From positions 124,001 to 188,000 of the forward strand of contig WOYE01000009.1 in the NCBI GenBank assembly GCA_009740415.1: DNA of 64,000 nucleotides. Direction: 5' to 3'. The notes under the pieces are model-generated. The model searched no databases and was not told where the DNA came from. It was given only the letters and a program-made list of their open reading frames with translations. This stretch comes from Planococcaceae bacterium Storch 2/2-2. GTDB lineage: Bacteria; Bacillota; Bacilli; Bacillales_A; Planococcaceae. Shown here one piece after another: positions 20,093-30,391 of the stretch (positions are counted from its first letter, which is position 1; each line of letters begins with the position of its first letter). The translations under genes were made by a program, and so were the position numbers.

Positions 20093-20326
20093 ATGAGCGT
20101 ATTAGAACGTGTAACAGAAGTAGTAGTAGATCGTTTAAGTGTAGATGAAAGCGAAGTAAAAGAAGATGCTTCTTTCCGTGAAGATTTAGGAGCGGATTCT
20201 TTAGACGTAGTAGAACTCGTTATGGAACTTGAGGACGAATTCGATATGGAAATCTCAGATGAAGATGCAGAAAAAATCGCAACGGTTGGCGATGCGGTGA
20301 AATTTATCGAGGAGCAACAAAAATAA
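20093..20326 (+). CDS. acpP: Acyl carrier protein
   Basis: This 77-residue acidic protein carries growing acyl chains on a phosphopantetheine arm. The attachment site is Ser36 in [11 protein letters not shown]. It has the three-helix pattern and length of Bacillales ACP. The ATG at 20093 has AGAGGAGGTGACG upstream, a near-perfect ribosome site, as expected for a highly made protein; the longer frame from 20045 would include it. It ends the fap/fab operon before a strong terminator. Confidence 0.97.
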   Translation: MSVLERVTEVVVDRLSVDESEVKEDASFREDLGADSLDVVELVMELEDEFDMEISDEDAEKIATVGDAVKFIEEQQK

Positions 20327-20336
20327 GTGTGCGATA

Positions 20337-20381
20337 GAAAAAGACTCATTCATTAGCGAACTAATGGACGAGTCTTTTTTC
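20337..20381 (+). terminator. Terminator after acpP
   Basis: AAAAAGACTC...CATTAG pairs with CTAATG...GAGTCTTTTTT around a CGAA loop, with small internal mismatches and a T tract at the end. Confidence 0.9.
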
Positions 20382-20385
20382 GCTT

Positions 20386-20414
20386 TTGCAACCGTTGGCA
20401 TAACGTTGTAAAAT
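20386..20414 (+). promoter_or_regulatory. Promoter for rnc-smc-ftsY
   Basis: TTGCAA (20386-20391), 17 bases and TAAAAT (20409-20414) match sigma-A boxes well, directly after the acpP terminator and 36 bases before the rnc start. Confidence 0.75.
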
Positions 20415-20449
20415 GAAAAGGAAGCGTGAACAAGAAAGGTGTAGGTGAC

Positions 20450-21214
20450 ATGAGACAATCAGAAAGAAACAAAGCACGGAAAAGAAGGAAAAAAGAAGCG
20501 CTCCTCGTTCAAGAACAGTTCGATGAGCTCGAGCAGAAGTTGTCGCTCGGATTTCAAAACCGTCAATTGCTCGTCACGGCGTTTACACATTCCTCTTATG
20601 TGAACGAACATCGTAACGAACAGCAAGAAGATAATGAACGTCTCGAGTTTTTAGGAGATGCTGTTTTAGAGTTAGGGGTTTCCCATTTTTTATACGAACA
20701 CGAACCACTGATGGCAGAAGGCGAGCTAACGAAGTTACGCGCTGCAATCGTATGTGAAGCGTCGCTCGTTCAATTTTCAAATGAACTTTCTTTCGGCAAT
20801 TACATTTTGCTCGGTAAAGGGGAAGAACAAACCGGCGGGCGAGAACGTCCTGCATTGCTCGCTGACGTATTCGAAGCATTTATCGGAGCGCTCTACCTCG
20901 ATAGTGGAATGAGCGAAGTGTTACGCATTTTAAATGAAGTCGTCTTTCCAAAAATTAAAGACGGTGCTTTTTCGCATGTGATGGACTATAAAAGCCAATT
21001 GCAAGAAATCGTCCAACAACGGGAGCGCGGTGCCTTGCAATATGAAATTTTGGAAGAACGTGGACCAGCCCATGCGAAAGAGTTCATAACTGTCGTGAAA
21101 TTAGGAGAGCAAACACTCGGATCGGGGATGGGACGCTCGAAAAAAGAAGCGGAACAAGAAGCGGCTCGTCAAGCGATTGGACAATTGCAACGCTCGTTCC
21201 AAAAAAAGGAGTGA
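20450..21214 (+). CDS. rnc: Ribonuclease III
   Basis: RNase III cuts double-stranded RNA in rRNA and mRNA processing. The 254-residue protein has a basic N-terminal tail (KARKRRKK), the nuclease domain (about 28-160) with signature [13 protein letters not shown] and the [13 protein letters not shown] metal-site motif, and a C-terminal double-stranded RNA-binding domain (about 180-250) with [13 protein letters not shown]. The ATG at 20450 follows GTAGGTGAC; the GTG-led frame from 20426 is less likely. The smc start lies four bases after its stop. Confidence 0.95.
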   Translation: MRQSERNKARKRRKKEALLVQEQFDELEQKLSLGFQNRQLLVTAFTHSSYVNEHRNEQQEDNERLEFLGDAVLELGVSHFLYEHEPLMAEGELTKLRAAIVCEASLVQFSNELSFGNYILLGKGEEQTGGRERPALLADVFEAFIGALYLDSGMSEVLRILNEVVFPKIKDGAFSHVMDYKSQLQEIVQQRERGALQYEILEERGPAHAKEFITVVKLGEQTLGSGMGRSKKEAEQEAARQAIGQLQRSFQKKE

Positions 21215-21218
21215 CGAC

Positions 21219-24200
21219 ATGTTTTTGAAAAAAATCGAACTCGCCGGGTTTAAATCGTTTCCGAATCGGACGACCGTCGATTTCGTACCTGGTGTAACGG
21301 CGATTGTCGGACCGAACGGAAGCGGAAAAAGTAATATTATCGACGCGATCCGTTGGGTGCTCGGTGAACAGTCGGCGAAGTCGTTACGTGGTCAGACGAT
21401 GGAAGATGTCATCTTCTCGGGAAGCGATTCGAAAAAGGCCGTCAACTTTGCCGAAGTGTCGCTCCTTCTCGACAATGAGAGCGGTCAATTTCCAGTCGAT
21501 TATGCGGAAGTGAAAGTGACACGACGTGTGTATCGGACGGGAGAAAGTGTCTTTCGTTTAAACGGTCAAACGTGCCGGTTGAAAGACATTACTAATTTAT
21601 TCATCGATTCAGGAGTCGGTAAAGCAGCCTTTTCGATCATTTCTCAAGGAAGAGTGGACGAAATATTAAATGCGCCGTCGAAAGAGCGACGACTCATCTT
21701 CGATGAAGCAGCAGGCGTGTTAAAGTATAAAAAGAGAAAAGAAGTAGCAGAGAAAAAGTTGTTGCAAACGAACGACCACCTCGACCGCGTCCTCGATATT
21801 TTGATCGAGTTAGACGAACGTTTAGAACCGCTCCGTTTACAAGCGGAAAAAGTGAAGCAAGCGGAGCGACTCGATCAAGAGATTCGAGCGCTCGATTACC
21901 GGATTTTACAGTGGGATTTTCGTAAGCAATCCGAACGACTCGATGCGTTACAACGTTCTTATACGACGTTGAAAGAAGAAGAAGAGGCGCTCGCAGCACA
22001 AGTAGAAGAGCGAGAAGTCGAACGTGCGAGCATTCGTCAGTCGTTGCGTGAACAGTCGACGGCACTCGAGCGCCTCGTTCAACAAGAAAGTGACGTATTG
22101 ACGTCGATCGAACGGTGGGAAGGTCGCCAACTCGTTCGAGAAGAACAGACGAAACATCGGACCGAACGACTCGAACAGTTAAATGAAGAACGTCAATCGC
22201 TCGAAAGCGAGTTAGAAGACGTACGGAAAAAACGTCAATCGATCGGTGAAGAAATAGCAACGCTCGTTCGAACGATGGAGGAACAAACCGAACGGTACGA
22301 CGCGCTTCGCGATACGTTCGAGCAGTCGAGTGAATCGCTTGAAGAAGCGATCGAGCGCGATAAGTCGATCTACATCGATGCGCTCAATGAAGAGGCGACG
22401 TTGCGTAACGACTTGTCTTACATTGAAAAAGAAATCGAACGTCTTTATCGAGAGACGGTTGTTGACGATGATGCGGCGATTGGACGACAGAAAGAATTCG
22501 CAACAGCGCGCGAAACGTTAGAACAGTGCCGAATGTCTTTACATACTCTTCAACAGCGAGTAGAAACGATTGAAGAGGAACGTTTAACGGTTGAACGGGA
22601 ACATGTGCGTCACGAACAAGAAGCGACGGCGCATGAACGATCCATTCAAAAAGCCGAATCGATCGCGCGGGAGACGAAAAGCAACTATGACATGCTCGTC
22701 CGACTAGAAAGAAGTTATACAGGTTTTTATTCAGGTGTCAAAGCGGTGTTACAAGGACGTGAAAAAGGAAAACTTCAAGGGATTGAAGGGGCCGTTTCAC
22801 AGTTATTGACGACGGATGCTCGTTACACGCAAGCGATCGAAGTTGCGCTCGGGAGCGCCTCTCAACAAATCGTGACACGAGACGAACGTGCCGCGAAAGA
22901 AGCGATCCGTTATTTAAGAACTGAAAAGCTCGGCCGTGCTACGTTTTTGCCGCTCACGGTCATTCGAGGTCGTCGATTGAATGAATCGGTTCGTCTCCGT
23001 GTTGAACGAGATGACGCGTACTGTGGCATCGCAGCAGATCTCGTAACGTGTGACGAAGCGTACCGTTCGATCGCCGAACAATTACTCGGACGTACGATCG
23101 TCGTGCGGTCGTTGGACGATGCGACGCGTCTCGCTCGTTCCGTGCAATACAGTGCTCGTTTTGTCACGCTTCAAGGAGATGTCGTCAACGCGGGTGGCTC
23201 GATGACAGGGGGTGGCCGTCGAAATGAAACGACACCGTTCGGTCAAAAAGCCGAAAAAGAACGTCTGTATGCGACGTTACAACAAATGACCGCACGGCTC
23301 GAGCAAGAACGAACGAAAATGGAAGAGTTGCGAACGACGGTCCATACGTCGCTCGAACGCATGTTGCGCATTCAAGCGAAGAAAAAAGAAGTGGAAGAAC
23401 AACTTCAAACGCTCGCTTTGGAAGAACGGACGCTCGATGAGAAAGTGCGAAATTTACGCATTGCTTATGAAGCAGAACAGTTTCAAAAGAAAGACGATCT
23501 CGCAAGACTCGATGAATTGAAAGAGGAGCGTCAACGTACAGAGCGCTCACTCGCTCAAAAAGAAGAGTCGCTGGAGCAGTTGAGAGCATCGATTGAAGAG
23601 CGGACGCATTTTTTAGCGAACCGCCGCGAAGAAGAACAGTCGATGCGTGAAGAAATGCATGAACTCGATAAGCAGTTGCACGTCATGCGCGAGCAACTGA
23701 ATGCACTACGAGCGCGCGAAGAAGAAGAAGAGAAAACGTCGCAACGTTTACAAAATCGACTCCATCAATTGTCGACAGAAGAGAGCGCGTTGTTAGAAAA
23801 CGAAACGTATACAGAAGAAGAAATTCAGTCGACGCTCGAACAAGAACGAAAGCGAGCGGTGGACATACGCGAGCAAATTCGCAACTGCCGTGCCGACGTA
23901 AAACGTCTTGAGGCATTGGAAGAAGAGACGGAGCGAACGTTGCTTGAACTTCGCCGTACGTTAGATGAACGGACGAACGACGTGACGAACGTACGAATTG
24001 AGCAAACGAAAGCGAGCGATCGCCATAGCCGGTTGAAAAAGCAGTTGATCGAGCGCCACGGAACGGATACAGTCGATTTACTCGTCGAAGCGTACGGTGA
24101 AGAAGAACCTCACCAGTTGGCGAAATGGCGCGTCGAACGAAAAGCGATCGGACCTGTACGAAAAGAGTCGATTGCGGAGTACGAAGAAGTGGCAGAGCGT

Positions 24201-24773
24201 CACGCCTTTTTATCGACGCAACGAAACGACTTGATCGAAGCGAAAGTAACACTTGAAATGACGATGGAAGAAATGGATGAAGAGATGACCGAACGGTTTG
24301 AGACGACATTCCATGAAATTCGTCATCAATTTCAACGGGTGTTCGTCGAAATGTTCGGCGGTGGGGAAGCGGATTTACAATTGACCGACCCTGACGATTT
24401 ATTAGAAACGGGGGTCGATTTGTATGCGCGACCACCTGGGAAAAAACTACAACCGCTCAGCTTACTTTCAGGGGGAGAGCGTGCGCTAACAGCGATTACG
24501 TTACTATTTGCGATGATCGAAGTCCGACCGGTTCCGTTTTGTATTTTAGACGAAGTGGAAGCGGCATTGGATGAAGTGAATGTCGGGCGATTCAGTCGCT
24601 ACTTGAAACAGTCTGCAGCTGATACGCAATTTATCGTCATTACCCATCGGAAAGGAACGATGGAAGGCGCTGACGTGTTATACGGCGTAACGATGGAACA
24701 AGCGGGCGTTTCAAAACTGTTATCCGTTCAATTATCGAACGTTGAAGAACAAGTCGGCCCATTAGAACAATAA
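21219..24773 (+). CDS. smc: Chromosome segregation ATPase SMC
   Basis: SMC organises and separates chromosomes with ScpA and ScpB. The 1184-residue length is normal. The head's Walker A is GPNGSGKSN (31-39). Two long coiled coils (about 170-500 and 670-1010), very rich in Glu, Arg and Gln, flank a hinge at about 505-660 ([10 protein letters not shown] to [12 protein letters not shown]). The C-terminal head half has the signature [10 protein letters not shown] and Walker [13 protein letters not shown] (about 1082-1120). The ATG at 21219 follows AAAGGAGTGACG. It precedes ftsY, as in B. subtilis. Confidence 0.97.
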   Translation: MFLKKIELAGFKSFPNRTTVDFVPGVTAIVGPNGSGKSNIIDAIRWVLGEQSAKSLRGQTMEDVIFSGSDSKKAVNFAEVSLLLDNESGQFPVDYAEVKVTRRVYRTGESVFRLNGQTCRLKDITNLFIDSGVGKAAFSIISQGRVDEILNAPSKERRLIFDEAAGVLKYKKRKEVAEKKLLQTNDHLDRVLDILIELDERLEPLRLQAEKVKQAERLDQEIRALDYRILQWDFRKQSERLDALQRSYTTLKEEEEALAAQVEEREVERASIRQSLREQSTALERLVQQESDVLTSIERWEGRQLVREEQTKHRTERLEQLNEERQSLESELEDVRKKRQSIGEEIATLVRTMEEQTERYDALRDTFEQSSESLEEAIERDKSIYIDALNEEATLRNDLSYIEKEIERLYRETVVDDDAAIGRQKEFATARETLEQCRMSLHTLQQRVETIEEERLTVEREHVRHEQEATAHERSIQKAESIARETKSNYDMLVRLERSYTGFYSGVKAVLQGREKGKLQGIEGAVSQLLTTDARYTQAIEVALGSASQQIVTRDERAAKEAIRYLRTEKLGRATFLPLTVIRGRRLNESVRLRVERDDAYCGIAADLVTCDEAYRSIAEQLLGRTIVVRSLDDATRLARSVQYSARFVTLQGDVVNAGGSMTGGGRRNETTPFGQKAEKERLYATLQQMTARLEQERTKMEELRTTVHTSLERMLRIQAKKKEVEEQLQTLALEERTLDEKVRNLRIAYEAEQFQKKDDLARLDELKEERQRTERSLAQKEESLEQLRASIEERTHFLANRREEEQSMREEMHELDKQLHVMREQLNALRAREEEEEKTSQRLQNRLHQLSTEESALLENETYTEEEIQSTLEQERKRAVDIREQIRNCRADVKRLEALEEETERTLLELRRTLDERTNDVTNVRIEQTKASDRHSRLKKQLIERHGTDTVDLLVEAYGEEEPHQLAKWRVERKAIGPVRKESIAEYEEVAERHAFLSTQRNDLIEAKVTLEMTMEEMDEEMTERFETTFHEIRHQFQRVFVEMFGGGEADLQLTDPDDLLETGVDLYARPPGKKLQPLSLLSGGERALTAITLLFAMIEVRPVPFCILDEVEAALDEVNVGRFSRYLKQSAADTQFIVITHRKGTMEGADVLYGVTMEQAGVSKLLSVQLSNVEEQVGPLEQ

Positions 24774-24785
24774 AGGAGAATCGAA

Positions 24786-26099
24786 ATGTCATTTTTTAAA
24801 CGATTAAAAGAGAAAATTTTAGGCCCTTCGGAAGAAGAGCAGTTGAAAGAAGAAGAAATCGAAGAAGCGCCATCGGACGATGCGTCGGACGATGAGCGAG
24901 AGGTGCAAGAAGACGACCGTTCTTTGGACGACTCTCGTTCAGATGAGACGTCTTCCGAAGAAGCGGAAGACGTCGTAAGCAAAGCAGAAGAAGCGTTTGA
25001 ACTACTCGAAGAATCCGAAGTAGAACGAATCGAAGAAGAGCCATTGGACGATGCGCTCGTCGAATTGATCGATGAAGCACCCGAAGAGATGAAAGAAGAA
25101 GTGAAAGAAGAAGTGTCACTTTTCGGCAAGTTTAAAATGGGACTTGCGAAAACACGTGATAGCTTCACTTCAAAAATTAACGATCTCGTCGCTCAGTTCC
25201 GCGAAGTCGATGAGGAATTTTTCGAAGAGCTAGAAGATTTACTTCTCCAAGCAGACGTCGGTATTGAAACGGTGATGGAATTGATCGACGAACTGGAAAT
25301 GGAAGTGAAACGTAAAAACATTAAAGATACGTCGGGTATGCAGTCACTCATCTCTGAAAAACTCGTTGAAATTTACAATGAGGCGGGCGAAGGGGAAGAT
25401 ACGTCACTCAACATGCAGCCGGACGGTGATTTGACGGTCATTTTAATGGTCGGTGTAAACGGGGTCGGTAAAACGACGACGATCGGAAAATTAGCCGCAC
25501 GTTTCCAACGTGAAGGAAAAAGTGTCATGTTAGCAGCGGGCGATACGTTCCGTGCAGGAGCGATCGATCAGCTCGTCGTCTGGGGAGAGCGTGCCGGCGT
25601 AGAGGTCATTCGCCAGGCGGAAGGTTCAGACCCAGCAGCGGTTATGTACGATGCGGTACAAGCAGCGAAAAGTCGAGACGTCGACGTCCTCATTTGCGAT
25701 ACAGCAGGTCGACTTCAAAACAAAGTGAACTTAATGAACGAGCTTGAAAAAATTCATCGCGTCATTAGCCGTGAAATTCCAGGGGCACCTCACGAAGTGT
25801 TACTCGCACTCGATGCGACGACGGGACAAAATGCGCTCATTCAAGCGGAGACGTTTAAAGAAGCGACGGACGTAACCGGAATCGTCTTAACGAAGTTAGA
25901 CGGAACGGCGAAAGGTGGAATCGTTTTAGCGATTCGCCAAAAATTACAAATCCCGGTGAAATTCGTCGGTCTCGGTGAAGGCGTGAACGATTTACAGCCG
26001 TTCGATCCAGAAAAATACGTATACGGGTTATTCGCGGACGGATTACGTCTTGAAAAAGAAGAAGATGAGGACGAAGCGTCAGAAATAGTAGACAAGTAA
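24786..26099 (+). CDS. ftsY: Signal recognition particle receptor FtsY
   Basis: FtsY is the SRP receptor GTPase that hands ribosomes to the membrane translocon. The 437-residue protein has a long, highly acidic N-terminal A domain (about 20-115, with many Asp-Glu-Ser runs), longer than in B. subtilis FtsY (about 330 residues), more like the acidic extension of E. coli FtsY. The NG domain follows: helical N part (about 120-200), G1 [10 protein letters not shown] (about 222-231), [15 protein letters not shown] and [12 protein letters not shown]. The ATG follows AAAGGAG. Confidence 0.95.
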   Translation: MSFFKRLKEKILGPSEEEQLKEEEIEEAPSDDASDDEREVQEDDRSLDDSRSDETSSEEAEDVVSKAEEAFELLEESEVERIEEEPLDDALVELIDEAPEEMKEEVKEEVSLFGKFKMGLAKTRDSFTSKINDLVAQFREVDEEFFEELEDLLLQADVGIETVMELIDELEMEVKRKNIKDTSGMQSLISEKLVEIYNEAGEGEDTSLNMQPDGDLTVILMVGVNGVGKTTTIGKLAARFQREGKSVMLAAGDTFRAGAIDQLVVWGERAGVEVIRQAEGSDPAAVMYDAVQAAKSRDVDVLICDTAGRLQNKVNLMNELEKIHRVISREIPGAPHEVLLALDATTGQNALIQAETFKEATDVTGIVLTKLDGTAKGGIVLAIRQKLQIPVKFVGLGEGVNDLQPFDPEKYVYGLFADGLRLEKEEDEDEASEIVDK

Positions 26100-26105
26100 A
26101 ATTAC

Positions 26106-26134
26106 TTGACAGTAACGTCTATTCATATTATTAT
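26106..26134 (+). promoter_or_regulatory. Strong promoter for ylxM-ffh
   Basis: TTGACA (26106-26111), a 17-base spacer and TATTAT (26129-26134) are a near-consensus sigma-A promoter in the 65-base gap after ftsY, 31 bases before the ylxM start. Confidence 0.85.
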
Positions 26135-26164
26135 GAGACGTATTGTAAAGAGAGGATCGATTCG

Positions 26165-26491
26165 ATGTTAGAAAAAACGACGAGGGTCAATTTCCTCTAC
26201 GATTTTTACCAATCATTGCTGACCGATAAACAACGTGCGTACATGCGTGCGTATTATTTAGAAGACTATTCACTCGGAGAAATTGCTAGCGTTCATGACG
26301 TTTCAAGACAAGCGGTTTATGACAATGTGAAACGGACGGAAGCGATGTTGGAAGAGTATGAACAAAAATTACAGTTGTTTGAAAAGTTCAAATCGCGTAC
26401 AGCGACGTTGCGTGAACTTGAAGCGTATGCTGAAGAAAAAGGCGATACGTATTTACTTGAAACGTTACAAACGTTGAAAAACTTCGAATAA
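26165..26491 (+). CDS. ylxM: YlxM family SRP-associated helix-turn-helix protein
   Basis: This 108-residue protein is of the YlxM/p13 family, found beside ffh in Firmicutes. It has a sigma-factor region 4-like helix-turn-helix: [23 protein letters not shown] and [12 protein letters not shown] (about 17-60, in pieces), and a helical tail. In streptococci the family modulates SRP activity; a role in DNA binding has not been shown to my knowledge. ATG at 26165 has AGAGGATCG upstream and is 18 bases from ffh. Confidence 0.92.
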   Translation: MLEKTTRVNFLYDFYQSLLTDKQRAYMRAYYLEDYSLGEIASVHDVSRQAVYDNVKRTEAMLEEYEQKLQLFEKFKSRTATLRELEAYAEEKGDTYLLETLQTLKNFE

Positions 26492-26508
26492 ATTAGGAGG
26501 TTTCTTTC

Positions 26509-27861
26509 ATGGCATTTGAAGGGTTAGCTGAACGGCTACAAGAAACGATGCAAAAGATTACCGGAAAAGGTAAAGTGAGCGAAGCGGACGTTAAGAAGAT
26601 GATGCGTGAAGTACGATTCGCATTGATCGAAGCGGACGTCAACTTACGCGTCGTGAAGAAATTCGTAAAAACAGTGAGCGAACGAGCAGTTGGACAAGAA
26701 GTGATGAAAAGCTTAACACCTGGTCAACAAGTCGTTAAAATCGTAAAAGATGAGTTGACGAATTTAATGGGTGGCGAGCAAAATCCGATCCAATTCGCTA
26801 AAAAGCCACCGACGGTCATTATGATGGTCGGTTTACAAGGGGCGGGTAAGACGACGACGACGGGGAAGCTCGCAACGTTACTTCGTAAAAAGCATAATAA
26901 AAGTCCGTTGCTCGTCGCAGCGGACGTCTATCGACCAGCAGCGATTCAACAGCTTGAAACGCTCGGTAAACAATTGACGATTCCGGTCTTTTCACTCGGA
27001 ACGGACGTCTCACCCGTTGAAATTGCACGTCAAGCGTTAGAACAGGCGAAAGCTGACCATAACGACGTCGTCATTATCGATACGGCGGGACGTTTGCACG
27101 TCGATGAACAATTGATGGACGAGTTGCGTCAAATTAAAGAGCTATCGAATCCGGATGAAATTTTCTTAGTTGTCGACTCGATGACCGGACAAGATGCGGT
27201 AAACGTCGCGAAAAGCTTCGACGAAACGGTCGGTATTACGGGCGTCGTCTTAACGAAATTAGACGGCGACACACGAGGCGGAGCGGCATTATCGATCCGT
27301 TCGGTGACCGAAAAGCCGATTAAATTCGTCGGTATGGGTGAGAAGATGGACGCGCTCGAGCCGTTCCACCCAGAGCGTATGGCTTCCCGTATTTTAGGAA
27401 TGGGCGACGTCATGAGCTTAATTGAAAAAGCGCAGGCGAGCGTCGACGAAGAGCAAGCGAAAGAGTTGGAGCAAAAGTTCCGTGAACAGACGTTCACACT
27501 CGATGACTTTTTAGTTCAACTCGAGCAAGTGAAGAAAATGGGTCCGCTCGATGAAATTTTAGGAATGATTCCTGGTTTCAACAAAATGAAAGGGCTCGAC
27601 ACAGCGAAAATTGACGATAGTCAAATGGGTCAAGTCGAAGCGATCATTCGCTCGATGACGAAAGAAGAACGTGCCAACCCTGAAATGATGAACGCGAGCC
27701 GTAAAAAGCGTGTCGCTCAAGGTTCGGGTACGACACTCCCGCAAGTGAACCGTTTGCTGAAACAATTCGGTGAAATGAAAAAAATGGTGAAGCAAATGAC
27801 GAACATGCAAAAAGGGAAAAAGAAAATGAAAATGCCAGGTTTTGACCAACTTTTTAAATAA
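26509..27861 (+). CDS. ffh: Signal recognition particle protein Ffh
   Basis: Ffh binds signal sequences and SRP RNA. The 450-residue protein has the N domain (1-90), the G domain with G1 GLQGAGKTTT (108-117), DTAGRLHVD, TKLDGDTRGG and GMGEKMDALEPF, and a methionine-rich M domain (about 325-450) ending in a basic run KGKKKMKMPG. ATG at 26509 follows TTAGGAGGT. It works with FtsY, encoded just upstream. Confidence 0.96.
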   Translation: MAFEGLAERLQETMQKITGKGKVSEADVKKMMREVRFALIEADVNLRVVKKFVKTVSERAVGQEVMKSLTPGQQVVKIVKDELTNLMGGEQNPIQFAKKPPTVIMMVGLQGAGKTTTTGKLATLLRKKHNKSPLLVAADVYRPAAIQQLETLGKQLTIPVFSLGTDVSPVEIARQALEQAKADHNDVVIIDTAGRLHVDEQLMDELRQIKELSNPDEIFLVVDSMTGQDAVNVAKSFDETVGITGVVLTKLDGDTRGGAALSIRSVTEKPIKFVGMGEKMDALEPFHPERMASRILGMGDVMSLIEKAQASVDEEQAKELEQKFREQTFTLDDFLVQLEQVKKMGPLDEILGMIPGFNKMKGLDTAKIDDSQMGQVEAIIRSMTKEERANPEMMNASRKKRVAQGSGTTLPQVNRLLKQFGEMKKMVKQMTNMQKGKKKMKMPGFDQLFK

Positions 27862-27886
27862 ATTTGAAGGTGTTAAGAAAAAACAC

Positions 27887-27915
27887 TTTACAAACAATTA
27901 AAAAGTTGATAACAT
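27887..27915 (+). promoter_or_regulatory. Possible promoter for rpsP
   Basis: TTTACA (27887-27892) with a 17-base spacer and TAACAT (27910-27915), or TACTAT (27915-27920), lies in the 92-base gap after ffh. A weak GGTGTT-AACACT hairpin precedes it. Confidence 0.5.
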
Positions 27916-27953
27916 ACTATCTTGTGTGAAACTATTTCGGAGGTGTAAATAAT

Positions 27954-28226
27954 ATGTCAGTTAAAATTCGTTTAAAACGTATGGGTGCTAAAAAGAATCC
28001 TTTCTACCGTATCGTTGTAGCAGATTCACGTGCACCACATAATGGTCGTCAAATCGAAACGATCGGAACGTACAACCCAGTTTCTGAACCTAAAGAACTC
28101 AAATTAAATGAGGAACTTGCGTTACAATGGTTAGGAAACGGTGCGCAACCGTCAGATACAGTGCGTAACTTATTCGCATCACAAGGCATCATGGAAAAAT
28201 TCCATAACGCTAAAAACAACAAATAA
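27954..28226 (+). CDS. rpsP: 30S ribosomal protein S16
   Basis: S16 is a small-subunit assembly protein. The 90-residue sequence starts [19 protein letters not shown] and has [11 protein letters not shown] and IGTYNP, all family signatures. ATG at 27954 follows CGGAGGTG. Codon use shifts toward AT-richer, frequently used codons, as expected for a highly expressed gene. It heads the rpsP-khpA group. Confidence 0.97.
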   Translation: MSVKIRLKRMGAKKNPFYRIVVADSRAPHNGRQIETIGTYNPVSEPKELKLNEELALQWLGNGAQPSDTVRNLFASQGIMEKFHNAKNNK

Positions 28227-28250
28227 TTCAAGTCATTTAGGAGAGTGGAC

Positions 28251-28487
28251 ATGGAGCAGCTGATTCGGACGATTGTTGAACCGCTCGTTGAAGAAGTCGA
28301 TCACATCCAAGTAGATTGTGAAGAGTCGGACCAAAAAGTTGTTTACAAACTTTCGGTCCATCCAGACGAAATGGGAAAAATTATCGGGAAAGGTGGACGA
28401 GTTGCGAATGCGATTCGGACACTACTCTATGCAACAGCGCGCGACTACCACGATCAAAAAGTATACCTTGATATTGTTGATTCATGA
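28251..28487 (+). CDS. khpA: KH domain RNA-binding protein KhpA
   Basis: KhpA (B. subtilis YlqC) is a one-domain KH protein that pairs with KhpB and binds RNA; in streptococci it affects cell division and elongation. The 78-residue product has the KH loop GKIIGKGGRVANAIR (about 42-56). ATG at 28251 is preferred over GTG at 28245, because the AGGAGA ribosome site is too near the latter. A terminator follows at once. Confidence 0.93.
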   Translation: MEQLIRTIVEPLVEEVDHIQVDCEESDQKVVYKLSVHPDEMGKIIGKGGRVANAIRTLLYATARDYHDQKVYLDIVDS

Positions 28488-28520
28488 AAGAAGAATAGCT
28501 TACGAGCTATTCTTCTTTTT
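28488..28520 (+). terminator. Terminator or attenuator after khpA
   Basis: AAGAAGAATAGCT and AGCTATTCTTCTT are perfect 13-base arms around TACG, then T residues. No clear promoter lies between it and the next gene, so rimM-trmD would depend on read-through unless a promoter is within the unknown gene. Confidence 0.9.
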
Positions 28521-28540
28521 GCATGAGGAGGATTTTGGAA

Positions 28541-28990
28541 ATGAAACGAGGCATTACCGGCTTTTGGGCATCGATCGACAAACCGCCGATGGAGCATACA
28601 GAAGCAGAAATGAACACGGTCGTTCATACGATCGCCCATTTAACGAATAGCCGTTTACTAAAGGAGTACGAAGCACCGACGACCGTATCGACGTACCGAG
28701 TGTACACGTTGGAAAGAAACGGACAAATGTATTACGTCTGTTTACACCAATTCGAATACGTTTGTATCGTCGCTTCGTATGTCGCTCCTCATCAAGTTCA
28801 ATGGATCGATGATCCGCTCGTTCAACAAGTGATCGATTCTCTTCCACGTTGGGAATATTGGACGGTTGAACAGTTGGAACGTCCGATGAAGGACGATTGG
28901 TTACAGCCCCTTTCAAAAGTGGAAAGGGAACAAGTGAAGTATTGGAAGCCAACGATGATTGGCGAATTGTTATTTAACGATTGGGACTAA
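28541..28990 (+). CDS. Unrecognised 149-residue protein at the ylqD position
   Basis: I do not recognise this protein. It is about 149 residues, soluble in appearance, rich in Trp and Tyr (FWASI, WIDDP, RWEYWT, DDWLQP, KYWKP, NDWD), with no signal peptide or membrane segment. A strand-like pattern lies in the middle ([18 protein letters not shown]), followed by a helix-like C-terminal half. It starts [13 protein letters not shown] at ATG 28541, with GAGGAGGA about 10 bases before; an ATG at 28523 would place the ribosome site in the gene. In B. subtilis ylqD holds this place, but I see no likeness to YlqD, which is coiled-coil rich. Its codon use resembles its neighbours, so it looks like a resident gene. 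It lies 17 bases upstream of rimM. Confidence 0.8.
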   Translation: MKRGITGFWASIDKPPMEHTEAEMNTVVHTIAHLTNSRLLKEYEAPTTVSTYRVYTLERNGQMYYVCLHQFEYVCIVASYVAPHQVQWIDDPLVQQVIDSLPRWEYWTVEQLERPMKDDWLQPLSKVEREQVKYWKPTMIGELLFNDWD

Positions 28991-29007
28991 AGAGAGTAGG
29001 TGGAAGG

Positions 29008-29529
29008 ATGGAATGGTTAACAGTAGGCAGAATTGTCAATACACACGGGATTCGCGGTGAAGTTCGTATCATTTCAAGTACCGATTTCCCGGAAGTGCGG
29101 TATCAAGTCGGTTCGGAACTCGCAGCATTTAAAAAACGTTCGAAAGAGCCGATTCCAGTCATCGTAACGAGCCATCGAAAACATAAAAACTTCGATTTGC
29201 TCACGTTTGAAGGGTATGGCAATGTGAACGACGTAGAGCCGTTCAAAGGTGGATTATTGAAAGTGTCGACCGAACATTTACATGAATTAGAAGAAGGCGC
29301 GTATTACCATTTTGAAATTATCGGTTGTGACGTGTACGACATCGAAACGGACGAACGGATCGGTGAAGTGACAGAAGTATTGACGACCGGAGCGAACGAC
29401 GTTTGGGAAGTTCGAGACGACGAAGGAGTCAATCATTACATCCCGCACATTCCGATCGTCGTCAAGTCGGTCGACCTCGAAGCAAATCGCATCGATATTG
29501 AATTGATGGAAGGGCTGTTAAATAAATGA
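29008..29529 (+). CDS. rimM: Ribosome maturation factor RimM
   Basis: RimM binds the 30S head, including S19, and helps 16S rRNA maturation. The 173-residue protein starts [20 protein letters not shown], the family signature, with an N-terminal RimM beta-barrel (1-90) and a C-terminal PRC barrel (about 95-170) with a YYHFEIIGC strand and [12 protein letters not shown] at 29008 follows GTGGAAGG. The stop overlaps the trmD start. Confidence 0.95.
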   Translation: MEWLTVGRIVNTHGIRGEVRIISSTDFPEVRYQVGSELAAFKKRSKEPIPVIVTSHRKHKNFDLLTFEGYGNVNDVEPFKGGLLKVSTEHLHELEEGAYYHFEIIGCDVYDIETDERIGEVTEVLTTGANDVWEVRDDEGVNHYIPHIPIVVKSVDLEANRIDIELMEGLLNK

Positions 29530-30272
29530 TGAACATTCATTTCGTTACCCTCTTTCCAGAAATGTTTGACGGTGTATTGAATGAATCGATGATGAAAAAA
29601 GCACAAGATATGAACGCAGTGACGTTTCAATTTACAAACTTCAGAGATTATTCGACGAATAAACATAAGAAGGTAGACGATTATCCGTACGGCGGCGGAG
29701 CGGGGATGGTGTTGAAACCGGAACCGTTATTCGAAGCCGTCCGAGCGATCGAAGCGAAGACGAATAAAAAGCCGCGTATTTTACTCATGTGCCCGCAAGG
29801 TGAACGATTCACTCAACGAAAAGCTGAAGAGTTGGCAGCGGAAGAAGAACTCATTTTTTTATGCGGCCATTACGAAGGATACGACGAGCGGATTCGAGAA
29901 CATCTCGTCACGGACGAACTGTCTCTCGGAGACTTCGTATTAACCGGTGGCGAACTCGCGGCGATGACGATGACAGATAGCATCGTCCGTCTCTTACCAG
30001 AAGTGCTCGGCAATCGTGAGAGCCATGAAGACGATTCGTTTTCAACCGGACTGTTGGAACATCCGCAATATACACGCCCAGCGAGTTATGATGGGATGGA
30101 CGTTCCGGATATTTTGTTAAGTGGCGATCACGCAAAAATTGAACGATGGCGCACGTACGAATCGTTAAAAAGAACGTACGAACGTCGACCGGATTTATTA
30201 GAGACATATTCGTTTTCTGAAGAGGAAAAAGAAATGTTAGATGATATTCAACGCGCATCTAAAAATGATTGA
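29526..30272 (+). CDS. trmD: tRNA (guanine-37 N1) methyltransferase TrmD
   Basis: TrmD methylates G37 of tRNAs and guards against frameshifts. The 248-residue protein has the SPOUT knot fold: [13 protein letters not shown] at the start, [19 protein letters not shown] (about 50-70), [11 protein letters not shown], and [14 protein letters not shown]. Either ATG at 29526 or 29529 may be used; the former overlaps the rimM stop. The likely rplS promoter overlaps its stop. Confidence 0.95.
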   Translation: MMNIHFVTLFPEMFDGVLNESMMKKAQDMNAVTFQFTNFRDYSTNKHKKVDDYPYGGGAGMVLKPEPLFEAVRAIEAKTNKKPRILLMCPQGERFTQRKAEELAAEEELIFLCGHYEGYDERIREHLVTDELSLGDFVLTGGELAAMTMTDSIVRLLPEVLGNRESHEDDSFSTGLLEHPQYTRPASYDGMDVPDILLSGDHAKIERWRTYESLKRTYERRPDLLETYSFSEEEKEMLDDIQRASKND

Positions 30273-30297
30273 TTCCGTGAAATAGGTATGGTATAGT
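30269..30297 (+). promoter_or_regulatory. Promoter for rplS
   Basis: TTGATT (30269-30274), a 17-base spacer and TATAGT (30292-30297) match sigma-A boxes well. The -35 box overlaps the trmD stop. It gives a leader of about 88 bases before rplS. Confidence 0.75.
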
Positions 30298-30303
30298 TTA
30301 GAA

Positions 30304-30391
30304 TGTACTTTTATGAAAAGGTACATATTACAGATGTTCCGCTACACGTCAGACGTCGTAAGAGCATCGTGTGAATAGGAGAGAATAAAAC
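30304..30391 (+). promoter_or_regulatory. Structured rplS leader, candidate L19 autoregulatory element
   Basis: The leader holds a stem TGTAC-TTTT / AAAA-GGTACA (30304-30325) and a second one formed by GATGTTC (30333-30339) with GAGCATC (30362-30368), enclosing ACGT/ACGT. An 'L19 leader' is a known Firmicutes RNA family in exactly this place. The identification rests on position and fold only, as I cannot match the covariance model by eye. Confidence 0.5.

Noticed and set aside
23683-24435. Long open frame of 250 codons on the minus strand within smc
   Set aside because: It is antisense to the coiled-coil part of smc, where the codon pattern leaves the other strand open; its product is Arg/Ser/Leu-rich with no motif and no ribosome site.
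28049-28252. Minus-strand frame opposite rpsP
   Set aside because: It is antisense to a certain ribosomal protein gene and has no supporting signal.
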